Positions 1-13,300 of a stretch of DNA of 64,000 nucleotides are shown piece after piece. Numbering within the stretch: position 1 is the stretch's first letter; each line of letters starts with the position of its first letter. The stretch comes from Tribonema minus (lineage: Eukaryota; Sar; Xanthophyceae; Tribonematales; Tribonemataceae). The notes under the pieces were generated by a model. It was not told where the DNA came from and ran no database searches. It worked only from the letters and a program-made list of their open reading frames with translations. The position numbers and the translations under genes are program-made. Location: the NCBI GenBank assembly GCA_017506865.1, contig JAFCMP010000111.1, forward strand, positions 181,958-245,957. Reading direction: 5' to 3'.

Positions 1-1429
1 TACAAAGTCAAACTTAATTTGACGACAAACCAAGTGCTTGAAACTCACCTAGGCGTTGAAAAGAGCATGAAATTGGAAACAACGAAGATACAATGACTGA
101 TGAACAGCTCTTGTCCTCTGGCACGCCATCATGTGAAAACTGCGATCCACAGAAAGCCGTCGTCACAGCAGGTCAGATCAAGTCACGCACTTTTGGGGGC
201 TTATTTGTGGTTGTTCACAGTCATGCTTCAGAACCAAGATTTTCCAGTTAGTTTAATGCCGACATGTCTGAGTAAAATTCGATCGGCATTTGATTTATTT
301 GGGTACAGAAGCTGGAACATGATGAGCAGCTTCCATCCTCTGGCACCTCACAAATTTTTGTGTTTAAAACAAAGTGCTAATTATGTGACCGCATCCATCA
401 ACTGGTGTCAGAGTGTAGGTGCTTACGCCGTGTCTGCGCCATACAACGTCGGCGCGCATTTTGCCGCAACCACTGGCTTTGTTGCTTACCCTGGCCATCT
501 ACGGCCTCATTCGCTTCGCTGCCGCACCTACATCCCTTGCATGACCCATGCGGCGCAGCTGATGCTGCGCCGACCAGCGCTTGAGAGCTGCCATACCTAC
601 TGTATGCCTTTGCAATCATGAGCTGCCCATGTCGCCTGGCACCAATTTTTATGTCTCCAGGTTTTCAACTGCTAAGTCTGAATGTTCTGCTAATCCCCTA
701 TTCACCCACGTCCGAGCAGACGCGGCGTCCTTTGGTGCGTGGGCGCTGGCGTGGGACCGTCCACAGCAACGCTCAGCACGCAGCCCACCGCCGCCAGCGA
801 CCAGCACACGCTTGTCGCCACACTCCATAGATGCCGGAAGCCTGGTGCATGAAGACGCCATTTTGGTAGATCATGGCGCTGGCGATGGTGCCGATGCAGG
901 CAAGCGTCGCCTGTCGCGCTAATCATGTGCTATGGCGGCGCGGCTCTGTTCAGCGGAGTCTGTGGCAGTATCTAGATGCATGCGCAGCTCAAAATACCGG
1001 CGGATTGCTCATTTTGCATGGCGTGGGTTGCGTGGGGCATGGCCTCACCTGCTGAGCAGTGCTGCCTGGCGCACCTGCTAGGCACGTGCTTGACCTCACG
1101 ACGTCGCACGTGTCATTAGAGTGTGTGAAGCTGTATGTGTGCGGCACCAACAGCAGCGCTCGGACTGTCTTGTGAGGAGTCAGCTGGGAATCAAATCGCT
1201 CGTATCTGCGCAACACGAATACCTACTCGCATACGGCTCAACCGCTTTGCTGTGAAACTGCAGCCATGCTCCCGCATGTATAGAGCCTGCATTTACAACA
1301 GTGAAATGTGCACCCTCGCCCACCGCATCTGTTTGGTATGTCATGATTATTCACTGACGTCTGCTGAGCACTGTGCTGCAACGAGCTGAGGTCAACCATG
1401 AACGCGCTCCCACTGATTCTGTGCTGCAG
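1..1429. other. no firm gene; upstream of CH-domain gene
   Basis: I see no reading frame here that I can defend as a complete gene. The first coding exon(s) and promoter of the downstream CH-domain gene probably lie here, because its first recognisable exon opens at an acceptor (CAG ending at 1429) with no convincing ATG. One candidate minus-strand exon is listed separately. Confidence 0.4.
775..910 (-). other. candidate coding exon, membrane-segment-like
   Basis: On the minus strand a CAG acceptor precedes 910, and the frame that follows reads a hydrophobic, protein-like stretch (ATLACIGTIASAMIYQNGVF at its start). It runs in frame to a stop near 775, with a possible GT donor before that. 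It resembles one transmembrane segment plus a loop, but I find no partner exons within the window, so it may be the edge of a minus-strand gene extending off the left end or simply a chance frame. Confidence is low. Confidence 0.2.
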
Positions 1430-4400
1430 GCCAAGTTCAACAGGTGCCCATCGGGGTCCTGGACTCCTACTTCAGTGACGCTCCTGCTCAGCACTTCAAG
1501 GCGGCAGCAGCGCACAGCACGTCATCAGCAGCTCAGCAGCCCCGCACGCCAGCGCAGCGCTTCAGCAGCATCATGGACGATTCAACAGACCTGTTTCCTA
1601 GTTGGTACACGGGCGATGGTGCTCTTGAGCGGAGGGGTAACAGCATCGGCAGCAGCGGCGGCAGCGACAACAGCGAAGGCGGTTCCGCTGGCCGCAAGCG
1701 TGCCCGGCGCAGCAGCGCTGGCTGGGAGGTTCCTGCGCAGCGGCCGCTGCCCCTGCCGCCGCAAGACTTGCTTCCGCTGAAGCCGTCACCGCTGCCGTTG
1801 CAACATCACAACCACCAGCATAGGCCGCTGCAGCAGCACCACCACCAGGAGCGACCGCTGCCGCTGCCGCTGCCGCCGTCGCCACCACCGCTGGTGCACG
1901 CCTCCATGACCCAGCAGCGGCAGCAGCGGCAGCGGCAGCGGCAGCAGCAGCAGCAACGGCACAGCCATGCCAATCCCGCGACGCCGCCGCACAGCGGTCT
2001 GGGGCTGCTGCGGCGCCGCCACGCCGCCCCCCCCTCCCCGGACTTCACGTCCACCCCCCAGGGCCCGCCTTACGTGCCCTGGAACACGCTCTCGTGGGAC
2101 GGCAGCGGCGGCAAGCACCGCTGGACGCACGACACCGCCACCGCTTGCGACGACAGCACGCCTTCTTTTGAAGTTGACAGCGCCGCCAAGCCTGATATTT
2201 ATTGTCGTCCCGTTGGCGCTAAGCGGGGCTGGAGACTGAGCACTGCTGCTGGCAGCAGTGACAGCGCTCATCTGGACAGGAGCGGCGGTGGCGGCAGCGG
2301 CGAGTGGCGTCGCGGCCGTTTCAACGCGTTTGACGACTTGTCCCCGAGGCCGCTGCCTTCGCCGCCACGTAGCGAGGTATGTATGCTAGCAAGTAGCGAG
2401 GATGCTGTTAAGAGGTGTGCTTAGAGATTATGTTTCTGGCTTAGGTGTTGTGCACAAACCGATCGTGTAGTTTTTGTGCACGATTACGCTGGGCACACTC
2501 AGGCAATGGCATTGCATGATGGTTAACTTGTACTTCATTGCCGCCATGCCCTCTGTGAACAGTAGTGGCACAGCAGCACTCGCGATCTGAGCTGGTGGAG
2601 TGACATTTTCTGAGCTACCGTCGAGACCATGGAAATGTGTTCACATCTGGCCTTCACTGCCTTGCCGCCCCTTGCTTGTGGCCTCACTTGCCACGCCCGA
2701 TGAAGCGGTGGATGCGGAATCGACATGTCCCTCTGTCAAATCCTACTTCACCTCTCCAGCTCGCCATCATCATTTGCGACCTGACACGCTACCACATTCT
2801 ACATCTGCGTCCCTGGTTGCATTGCACACAGCAGCACTACAGCACGCCTCAGCAAATGCCAGTGGACGGCGACAACCAGCAATGCGAACCGCAGTGGCCA
2901 CCGAGCATCGAAAAAGATGATGAAGACGACTACCCTCTGGTGGATCTGCCGCGTCCTGTTTGCCAGCAGCAAGCCACCTCAGGTATGCCAACAAACTACA
3001 CTGTTGAACTAAATGATGACGTCTCTGCGTCAGCACAATGTGCGCATTTATCAAAGCTGCAATAAGTGCACGCATGACATTTTGTGCTTTTTGATGTGAG
3101 CATCGGTTCATTCCCGATGTCATCATGCTGCACTTGCCATGTGCGAAAGTGTGCTGAAGCAGACTTTGCACTGAAACATGACGTCATCAGAGGACGCTTA
3201 GACTTCTGACAGACCTACTGGTGCAACTTCAGCAGGGGAGCAACTCGGCACGAGTTCATGTCTTTCCCACCTCGTCAGGTGCTTGGGGATTGGTGACATG
3301 ACCTACTTCAACACTTCAATAGCAAACACCAGTGAAATGCGCAGCATTAATTTCGCACATGGTACCATTCCCCATGTCAGTCAAATTGTAACTTGCACCA
3401 ATGGTAGCTACTGATGGATTACTTGTGCATGGCTGAGCACTCAGACCTTTGCAACACTTACAGATCAGCAGTGCCTTTGTGCCGTTGCACGTCGTTGAGA
3501 AGCAGCAGCACGCGTTGTTGGTCAGGCTTGCACTTCCTGCATGTGAATACTTGAAGTATGTGTGACTCTCGACGCTTTTGCAGATGGGCTTGTCAGATGC
3601 AAATGTAGCTTTACCTGGCCTGCCAACTTCCTTCACATGGTTCTCGTCTACCCCAGATTGTGGGCTTTAAACAGTGCTTCGCTACAGCCTGTCTGATGGT
3701 TCCCGTCGCCGATATGCTTGCTTGCCCATCTTCTCAGCACCAGACAACGTCTCTCAGCACAGCCATGACAGTGCAGGCCACAGCGACGCCCCGCCTTTGA
3801 TACCACATGATGAGGGCAACAACCGACGACCGACGACAGCGGCAGATGCACTGTGCGAGGCGCTGTTCTCTAGTCACGGCGGCAGCGCTAGAGGCAGCAG
3901 CAGCAGCAGCAGCAGCGCTCATCACGGGTGTCGCCGCAGGCCCTACCACACAAGTTGTGATGGCGGCAGCGGTGGCGGCGGCAGCGGCGGCGGCGGCGGC
4001 GGCAGCGACGGCAGCAGTCGCAGCAGCAGGAGCCGACGCGCCGGCAGCGGTGACGCTGATGCCGGCACTGCAGTTTGCGATGTGGGTGACGGCGATGCTG
4101 TGCGGCCGTGGTGTTCTGCTCAAGAGGGCACACCGCTTGCACACTGGCAGTCCGCAGTCGACGGTGGCGCCGATGACGGCAGCGCTGCTCAGGTAATTGA
4201 TTCAGTGTGCCGCATCATGCGGACTTGGCTCTGACTGTGAGCAACAGCAGAGATGTGCATTGTCTTAAGCAATAAGACCACATTTAATTGCATGGCAGGT
4301 GCATCGGTAATCGCTGTGATTCGCCACACGAGCCCAGTGTCATTACACTGCTTAGCGCAGTATGATCCAGGATGACTCATCATGTGGGCAGTGTGCGGTG

Positions 4401-7076
4401 ACTTGCTGAGCACTGTCTGGCACACCACGCTGGCAGCTGCACATGGTCAGTCAGCAGCAGCAGTGGTTCATCACAGCGAAGACATAATGTGTTGACGATA
4501 TCTTTAACCGCGTGCGCTCATTTGTAGAGCTCCAGCGCTTTGCAGGTGTGCATGCTCGCATGTGATTGCTCAGCCACACTGGCAATGTACAGCTTAGGCG
4601 CACCATCGCACCATCACTCGAAGACGTCAGTGCAAATGTGCTCACTAGCATTTGCGCATGATGTGCAGTGCCCCAGCGCTTTGCAAGTGGACGCAGCTGC
4701 GGCGTGGCTGCAGGCAGTGGGCCTGCCGCTGCAGCACCCGCACGACCTTACGGAGGGCCCCGTGAGGGTGTTCACTGATGGCATACTGCTGGCCAGGTGA
4801 GCACGTGCACGTGTTTTTGTCATGATTGAGGTGCTGTCCTGTTGCATGAATTTCATACTTGTAGATGTTGTTTGTTATCTCTCGTAGATGTCCATCACAA
4901 ATAGGCGATGTGCATAGACGCTGACGCTGCCGCAGTTGTGTGCTGGCGCCTGCGTGCTTCAAAATTGTCGTGTTGCAATGCAGAAGATGATGTATGTTCG
5001 GGTAGCAAATATCGCATTCATGAGCATCAGCAAATCATTTGCTGATGGCATGTTGTGGTATGTGCACCAACTGGTGTGACACCCGCAATTGTTGGCGCAA
5101 AAGGCTGCATGCAAAAACTTTATCGTGCAAGAACCGCTTCTGCAACAAGGTCGAGTTGAGGTCACCTGTTACTGCGCCTTGCTGCTATAGATGCAGCTAC
5201 TACCAGTGCCGCTCATCATGTCCCATCACCGCTGTATGCGCTCAACACACTATCTGCAACTCATGGGCGCATGATGCATGTTAGCACTTCGGTCTCAAGA
5301 TCTTCTGAAAGGCAGCAATCACCGTGAAATCCAATGGCTGCCCTGGTTGTCATGTTGCTGCCCCCCCCCTCTTTTTTTTGGAGCAGGTTGTGTGCCAAGT
5401 TCTCTGCGCTGGGCCAGGTGCCTGTGGGCGTTGAGATGCGCCCCAAGACCAGGGCGCACCGCCTGCAGAACGTCAGGCGCTCCCTGGCATGGGTGAGTCT
5501 CTCACTTCAAGAGAGAACTTCAAGTGCAGCTTCCCTGAGCCTTGTGAACTGTAGTCCGTCTGAGTGAAGACTGTGAAAAGTGGCGAGCGATGTCGGCTTG
5601 CATCAGGAGGCATGTTTTGGCGACTCGTCGCAGTGGATGAGCGGCTGGCTGGACACTCTGAACACACGTCATAGAGTTTGTTTTCGCTTCACCATGTGTT
5701 CCCGACATTGTGAAGTGCCTGCCGTGTTGCAGCGTCATGTCGTTGCAACTGGAAAACATCACGAGCGACTGTTCCGTGTGGGGATGCTTACAATAATCAA
5801 TGAGCATGCAGGGTCATACGCATGACTCTGTGACTCTGGGTAAGCTGGTAGTGCTCAAAATCATCTCAGTCGGGCAGCTGATGCGGAAGCGCTGGTTGAA
5901 CCTCATTTTCACAGGCCTGCTCACACAGCACGATAATTTTGCACTTGATCCTCGCTCTTTGCATCTGCAGCTTGTTGACGCCAAGAGGCTCCCGGTCACT
6001 GCACGATCAGAGGAGGATGCCGTTCTGCAAGGTAAGGAGCACTGCTCGGACCTTTGGGTCCTCTTAATCGTGAAGCGCGCGTGATGTGTACGCACGCACC
6101 TGCGTTGTTTCCAGCATGGTGCAGGTCGTTGCTCTGTATGCCACCATGTAGGTGTTTGTAGCAATTGACACATTGTGCACTGACAATCAGTTTTATATGA
6201 AAATACTACTGTACTTCCAGCAACCATAGATTCTTCTGCTGGCTGTCCATTTTTGTCACGTTCAAATGTATGATCATACAACAAGATCATGCCCTGGATC
6301 GGTCATTTGGTGGACCCAAAATGATGTATTCGCTGGCGTCTGCCCAAAATATGAGTGACAATCATACTTCATTGTATTGACGCCGTAGTGCCATGCCGAC
6401 GATTAGTCAGCGAATACAACTATTCTACAACCCACGGGTTCCAGGCCTCCGCAGGGTTCCTTCCGGCACATGACCACTCTCTAAACAGACGGAATCTGCT
6501 TCAAATGCATCGACCGTATGGCCATACTGCAGTGGGTACTTCGGCATGTGCCCTTCTGTAGAGTTTCCGCATGGAGCTAGGGTCGCAATGCTTGCGCGTG
6601 GACACAATCTTCGCTCGACATCAGGTGTACAACTCAGCTTTGACAAGCAGCAAAATCACATGGGGGGGGCGCAGAGAATCGCCATGGCGGCCTTTGCTCG
6701 CCCAAAACTTGGTTACACGTGTATGCCGTTCTCTTCCTGTGAATGCGTTGCAATTTTATCTGCTTGCCCCATGGGCGCCAGCTCACTGCTGCCATTGACC
6801 AGTCTGTGCACAGCCATACTCTGCGCTGGTTTACTGCAGTTGACACCGTCCGGCACCAATATGCTGGTAGGCGATGGTGGTAAGCGGACATTGGCAACCC
6901 TAGCGCACTGTTCCTCTTTTTGCATGTCTAGCTCAGCTATTTTCTCAAGCTTCATCGACCATCACTTTGCTGTTGTTAACAACGTTGTTGACGTTTCTGC
7001 AGGCGAGCCATCCGTCATTGTGGCACTGCTGCTGCAGCTCAAGAAGACGTGCTCCCAGTCAAACTTGCCCAAGTAA
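1430..7076 (+). CDS. Calponin-homology-like domain protein (5' end incomplete)
   Basis: Seven exons join in phase: 1430-2376, 2853-2982, 3738-4192, 4669-4796, 5387-5492, 5971-6031 and 7003-7076 (stop TAA). About 630 residues are visible. The first roughly 500 are low complexity: Pro/Leu/Gln/His tracts, then Ser, Gly and acidic stretches, so probably disordered. The last four exons form a compact domain with the calponin-homology signature: AAAWLQAVGLPLQ, then FTDGILLARLCAKFSALG, then RPKTRAHRLQNVRRSLAW, a short LVDAKRLPVT segment, and GEPSVIVALLLQLKK at the end, matching the DG-x-LL-C, 'eN...L' and 'Ge...vl.LL' positions of that fold. CH domains usually bind actin, microtubules or signalling partners. 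The N-terminus is upstream and unknown. The end could instead be a splice donor (GTAACC overlaps the stop), so more exons are possible. Confidence 0.6.
1597..1980 (+). repeat. CAG/CCG trinucleotide-rich coding low complexity
   Basis: Imperfect CAG, GGC and CCG triplets encode the Ser/Gly, Pro/Leu and Gln/Arg runs of the CH-domain protein. The same compositional bias recurs at about 3888-4040 in its third exon (Ser then Gly runs). Such tracts are open in several frames and on both strands, which makes many shadow reading frames. Confidence 0.6.
4526..4700 (+). repeat. Duplicated acceptor/exon-start of CH gene
   Basis: The true exon starts after the acceptor at 4668 and carries CCCAGCGCTTTGCAAGTG. 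A decayed copy with the same layout (CTCCAGCGCTTTGCAGGTG) lies about 140 bases upstream in the intron, at 4530-4550. It fits the junction-copy arrays seen in the other genes. Confidence 0.45.
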
Positions 7077-10000
7077 CCGCTGACTTCTGCTGCCGGGTGG
7101 TATTCTTGTGACCGTTTTTGAGCATGTCCCAAGAGCTGGCAGCAACGCTCTGCAGCAGCCACGCTCTGCGTCTAGCAATCACCTCCGCGGTCCGCTGCTA
7201 ATTTTCCATCAGGGATAATAGCACTATCATGGCGCCAGATGCATCATGGCGCCAGACGTCTATCTTTCCAGTGGCGCCGCCTTTTTCTTGGCCCTTTCTT
7301 TCAATGTCAGTGTCTGTCACATGTACAGCCTACCGTGCACGGTTATGTATGCATGCACCACCACTATTGTCTTTTTGATGAGCAAGTTGAAGCTTTGGCA
7401 TGCCACAGATTGCGAAGGCGATAGCCTGACCTTCACTTGCCAAGGCAGTTGTCGCGGATGGCGATTCAGGGCAGCCACAACTTGAGGCAGCCACCATGAA
7501 CCTTTATGGGCGATGCGTTTAGAATGCATGTCGATCACACCTGGTATACACACTGAGGTTGTCGACGCTTGCATTCCCATTTGTGAACCAGATGACGGCA
7601 CCTGCAATTACTGCAGATTTCATGTGCATGTTGGGTTTGTGTTTCACCCCCGTGCGCCTCAATGTGTTCCGCCGCATGGCACATCGCCATAGTCTCACAT
7701 GGTACTGCACTATTGTGACGTATTGCTACAGTTGCTGCCGTTTCCAACGGTCATGTTGTGGTAGACTTGAACATGAGGCGCTTGAACGTGGCCAGCCAAC
7801 TTGAAGTTCATGCAGTCTTTCATGCAATGCCCGTTCGATGATTTTGCAATGACGCATCACAGCGTTTCAACGCAGATGAGCACCGCGGAGTTTGCGTAAA
7901 GCATTTGTTTCAGCATTGGCACATTGGCTCAGCAGCAACAGGCGAGCACGCACTGGTAGGAGCAGGTCCGGCTTTGGTGGAAATGGGCAGTGATCTACTC
8001 TGTAAACGTACTGACTGCATAGCAATGCTTCAGGAATTTATCATGCCTAATTAACCCTGCCTCGCTTCAGGTGGTGCCTCATTTTGTCAGTGGCATCTTC
8101 AGAAATCTGGAATGTCCAAAGGTGCAGCTTGGGGGTACCCCAAGGGTGCAGTACAACATGCGGTAGAGCACAATAGTTTGAAGTACCTCAAGCATATATT
8201 TTACATCCGGTTGAAGGGAGGAAAAGTGTGCAACATGCAAGCATATGCAGCTCTTGCGCTTGTGCAATGCGTGTGCTCACAGCGCATCTGCAATCTCAGG
8301 TGAAAGCCAGTGTTGCCTACTAGTACGCACAATGTACTTGTGTACAACGCCACCAGCTCGTGCTTCGACCAGCCACAAAATCAAACAGTGACCAGTCAGC
8401 GTTGACGAGAGTACCAAAAGCGCGTGCAAGGAGATAGGGATGTTCAGATGGCAGCTTATTCCAGAAGTGTGGTGTTGAAAAACACCTGTACATTGGTGAA
8501 GCAAGTGCAAACAACAAGGAACCACTCATTCGTGCCCAGTGGCAAAATCACTCCAAAAGGGTGGTGTTTATAAACACCAGTGGGATTCCTCAGGCATTCA
8601 TCCGCATAGCACGTGATAGTGATCGTTGCACAAAGCTGTCAAGAAATGAGCAACGACGGCAACACAGTCAATAAAAAAAATACGCGCTCTGTGGCAATGC
8701 AGGTAACAACCACGATATAATTGGTATTGAGACCCGCTCTTGCTCCACAAACTGAAGTTGTGGTGACTATTATTCGATGGTGGTCTAGCTTCGTCGCGTC
8801 TGAGGTGGCATGCCTCAGCGCTTAAGCCCCTGCACCACGTCAAGGTGAGACCATCGCAGGGGAAAAGAAAGAAATGCCCACCTGCCCAACACAGGGGAAC
8901 ACTACGGACATATCGGCGGCTCAGCAAGGGGGGAACGGCGCGAAGCCCCCGCCGACTACACTGGAGGAAGGCACACAGTCGTAACGACTGCCTGTAAGAC
9001 GTGCATTCCTCGCGAGCTGCTACCCTGAGCTCGCAGACCACTGCCAGTGCCACGCCTCCCTCAGCGGGGTAACGTTTGGGCTTGTGCAGCACTGGCCCCG
9101 CTGCGATGCAGAAGAGTTGGAAAGCGCAAGAATACCGTCCCGTCCAACCATCTTTCAACTGCAGGGGCCGCTGGCAGGCAGATAAGAGCGTATCTTGAAT
9201 GCTGTCAGTCCATGTCCGTTACAGTAATCCCGAGCATCAGGCACTCACCCCAGAAATGTCATTGCTGCTCGGGCCAGAGAGCCGCCCGAGGGGCAGCTCG
9301 GTGGTATCCTCCAAGCAACCGCTAACGCCGAAGTGAACCAGCTGGCGGCCCCAACATGCGCCTAGGCCACGTGAGGGAAGGTGAATGCTCCGTGTGCACC
9401 ACTAGGCTATTGGCTGTAGCCACCGCCACAAGAGCCCCTGCTGCACGCCTGTGCACGGTGTGGCCTGAGAAAAACCACGCCCAGCAGGGATCATCAGACC
9501 TCGTCTGCTCGCAGAAAGCAGGAGAAATCGCGGGCCCCGACCGCCGCAGGTAACTTGATCCTGGGCGCCATAGCCTCCTGGTTCGTAGTTCCATCCACCC
9601 CACGGCTTCCTCCCTCTCCGTGCTTTATTGAGGAACCGGTTTTTGTGCCAGTGTGGGAGGGGGCATCGCTCCCGTTGCTGACTTGGTCTCCGGGAGTGCA
9701 GTGGAAAATGTAGGATCCGCACTCGTCTGGCCGATGCTCTGCTGTAGGCCAAGCTCAGCTGACTGCCGCTGCAGTCCTTGTGCTCATCGGTTTTTCAGAT
9801 GAACCCACCCAGTTCAACTCAGAGTTGAAGTGTGCCTTGTTGGGGGCTATGGGCCCTTTAGCAGAGTTGCTAAGCAACTCTTGGAGCGGCAATGTCAAGG
9901 ACATTCTGTTGTCTTGCAGTCTCCAGCTTCTGGCTGTGTGGATGCGCCACCGCCTTTTCCGCCAGTAGCCTCAATGCGGTAACATCAAGTGCCAGGCGCG

Positions 10001-10305
10001 CAAGCAGGTTGCACAGCAGCGTGCCGGTGAGAGTTGCATATCTGTACTGAGCGGTAAAGCATATTACCAGATTTGTTGTGCAAGTGTGAGTTCCATGTTG
10101 GAATGGTGCGCTTGCTTTCAAGAACTCATTGCTGCCTTCAAGCGATAATTCATGCAAACATCATGAGCCAGACTTCCAAGTGCTGCATGCAGCTTTACCT
10201 TCTGCGTGTTGGCCAGACACGAAGCCTACGTCGCATATGCGTCGCATAACCTATTTTGGAAGGCATTACAGTCAGATTAACCTCATACGCCTTTGCCTGC
10301 TCTAG
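7077..10305. other. gap between CH gene and first clear D27 exon
   Basis: No conserved coding block is recognisable. The 5' exons (transit peptide) and promoter of the D27-like gene should lie in this interval but I cannot pick them out. Between about 8750 and 9760 the sequence becomes more GC-rich and is open on both strands (for example a 186-codon minus-strand frame at 8598-9158); this looks like an inserted segment rather than a typical intron, but I recognise no element domain in it. Confidence 0.4.
8562..8579. repeat. perfect 18-bp palindrome with a diverged partner
   Basis: TGGTGTTTATAAACACCA is its own reverse complement. A related imperfect palindrome (GGTGTTGAAAAACACC) lies about 90 bases upstream near 8470, in similar flanking sequence, so the pair may be an old local duplication or termini of a small element. 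Confidence 0.4.
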
Positions 10306-13300
10306 GCGTCGCCGACACAACCGAGGGAGCCTCTGCCGGATGGGTTCTACCACGAAACAGGCTTGGACAAGCTCTCCCTGGCCTTATTCAGGAATCTGGT
10401 GCAGAGGGAAATAGGCTTCAAGAGCGAGAAGGAGGGATATGAAGGGCTCATTGAGGAGGCACACGTGAGTTTGCTATCAGCTTTGTAACAGGCGTTGCAG
10501 ATGCATTAGGGCTTGTGGCTGTTTCCCTGCAGCTTACTGAGTGTGGTTAGCCAAAAGTGCAGCATGAGGCTAACTTTGAAAGCCCACTCCTTTAGGCGCA
10601 GCAGGATGGTGCAGTGCATGGCTTGTAGAGCTAACTATGAACGACAAATGTGGGGAAGCGTTCGCCCACCCAAGACCAGGTGTTTCGACAGTCGCTGAGC
10701 AAACATTTTTTCAATGCAGCTTGCAGACGCCTCGTCTCAGGAGGGTCATCAAGCCTTAGTCACGCCGCTTGCTGTCTGAATTACGCAGCATGCGTGTTTT
10801 GAAGAACGGTGATCATATGGCCTCCACAATGAGCTATTTAGTCAAATGCCCGGGTTTTCACTTCTCAGGTCGTATGGCACAAGGCAGCGCTATGCATGCT
10901 GGCAATGCATTACATGTAGCGCAAGGCCCCGTGACGTCCTGCTGGCCTCACGGTTCCCGTCAATCTGCTTCAAACTTCATTTGCTCTGGCCGAGCCCACT
11001 TGAACCTGTCGCACTTCAACATTTTCACTGGGGTACCGTACTGAGGTCTTCAACACGCTGGCATCTGGCGCGTCCACCCGTATCTGATGCTGCTGCTGCT
11101 GCTGCTGCTGCTGCCATGTCGCTGTTGCGCTGCAGAACTACATGGTGGTGCAAAAAGCGACGCCGGAGCAGCAGGTTGACATGGTGCAGAGGTGCCTTGA
11201 GGTGAGGGCCCCACAGCTGCTGCACTCTTGAAATTGACGTTTGATTTGATTCACGCCATGAAGCGTTGCCATGGTGCATTTGAAGTTTGTACTTTGAGCG
11301 AGGCGGCGCACCTTCTTCTGTCTCTGCAACCGCGCTGCAAGCGCTTGTGTCATCTGGTTTTGCAGCTCTCACACACACGCCCCAGAGGCGCACCGTCCTC
11401 CGTGACAGGGCTCCCACACATGCGTCACGCATCACGCGCGCATGCGGTTCATCGAAAACAACAAGTCATGCTTTTTCTTCAACTACTCGCACAGCATACC
11501 TCTGCTCTGCCATCGCCTTGCTCATGAGCGCGCCCAAAAAAACAGCGTTGACAGTGCGGAGGGCGCACGATGGTGACAGTGCTCAACCGCAGACGCCCAT
11601 CCCTTGCGCGCACGCTATTGCCGCAGCATTCAATGCACGCCGCGCGACGTGTACACCCGCTGAACGTATCCACGCCTCGTGTGCCAACTACTCTCACGAC
11701 ATCCAGGTGCACAACATACACTCACTCAACACACTTTGCCTCGCGTGCACGCTACTGCCGCAGCATCGGGCTGCGCGACATACACACGCCCACTGACCGC
11801 ACCCATGCCTCGCGTGCGCAGACCATTGCGTGCCCACCACTGCCGCAGCACCGACCTGCACAATCTACACTTCCGCTGAACGCACCCATGCCTTGCGTGT
11901 GTGCGCAGACCATAGCGGGCCCGCTGGTGCATTGAGCTGCGCGATATACATATCTTTTGATTCGTTTTTTATACATACATATACGGCTAACCACACCTTG
12001 TCACCCAGAGCTCTCTGATCTTTTGAATTGTTTTCATACATACCCACTGAACGCACCCATGCCTTGCGTGCGTGCACAGACCATAGCGGGCCCGCTGGTG
12101 CCACCGGTGTACCGCACATTCATGGCGCCGTGGCCGTGGGCACCGTTCCTCACGGCGTTCTTTACTCCCCCGTTCTTCAAGTTCCTGGTGGGGCCTAACA
12201 AGCTAGACATGCGCTCCGACGGCACGGTGAGCGCCCTGTCCGAAGCTCATTTGGGGTGTCTTCTGCAGCCCCTTTGTGGGCACAGTCAGCCCTCTGTCCA
12301 ATACACAAGGGGGAATCCGCTCTGTCTGAAAGCGCATTGCTAACTAATTTCTGGCATCTCCTGAGCCGCGGATGATCTTGCTACAGCGGCGTGTGATACG
12401 CGGCGCGGTGAGTCCCCTGTCCAACACAAGACGGGGGATCGTTAACTAATCTGTAGGCTCTTTCTGGGCCGATGATCATCTTGCTGAAGCGGCGTGGTGA
12501 GCCCCCTTTCCAACGCAAAAGGGGGAAACTGCTATTGAAATTTCTGGTATATGTGGGCTCTTTTTAGGCCAAAGATGGTTCGCTGATGCGCTGCCCTGGT
12601 AAGCCATAGAAGTATCGGAAGGCGCGTCTGGATGCAGAAGTGATGTGGTAGTAGCCCCCACTTCCGCAGTAGAAGAGTTTGCACAATCGGCGCATCATGC
12701 CCTGGCCCGGAGTAAATTCCATCATGCAGGCCCGAAAGCAGGCCCCGGTGGCGTCTCAGCTGGCGACGCGCCAACTGGAGTAGGTGAATTACGGCCTGTT
12801 TGGATTCTGGGGTGCAAACCTGCACATACATGCGCGTGTACACATCTGCATTTATTACGGTCAGGGTTAAAGTTGAGGTAGGGTTAGCCTTCACCGAACC
12901 CTGAGTCGTCCTGAGAGCTGCGCCTACATGCCTACTTGTCTGTGGCTGCTGTGCAATGATTAGTCTGATGGTGGCATGCTCACCAGTGCACAATGCCTGC
13001 GTTGCCCGCTGCGCAACATGTGGCACACCTGTCATTGCGCATACTCGCATACCCGCATTGAGATCGTGGCACTGGACCTGCAGTGTGATGTGGACATCAG
13101 CTGCAGTAGGCTGCTCCTGCGCGCCCTCGCCAGTTGGGTCAACTCACGGCGGCACCCACATCTTCCAATAGTTCAGCAATCGAGGATACAGCAAGGCTTT
13201 CTGTGCATGTTTCTGATCAGCTGGAAAGCCTACTTGCCATTCGCCCCTCTTGTATTATCACGCAACACACCCAGTCCGCTGGCGTACCTCTGCTGACTTC

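Noticed and set aside
1598..2271. Minus-strand Ala/Arg-rich frames opposite the CH-gene first exon
   Set aside because: Produced by triplet-repeat composition; the plus-strand frame continues through phase-consistent splice sites into a recognisable domain.
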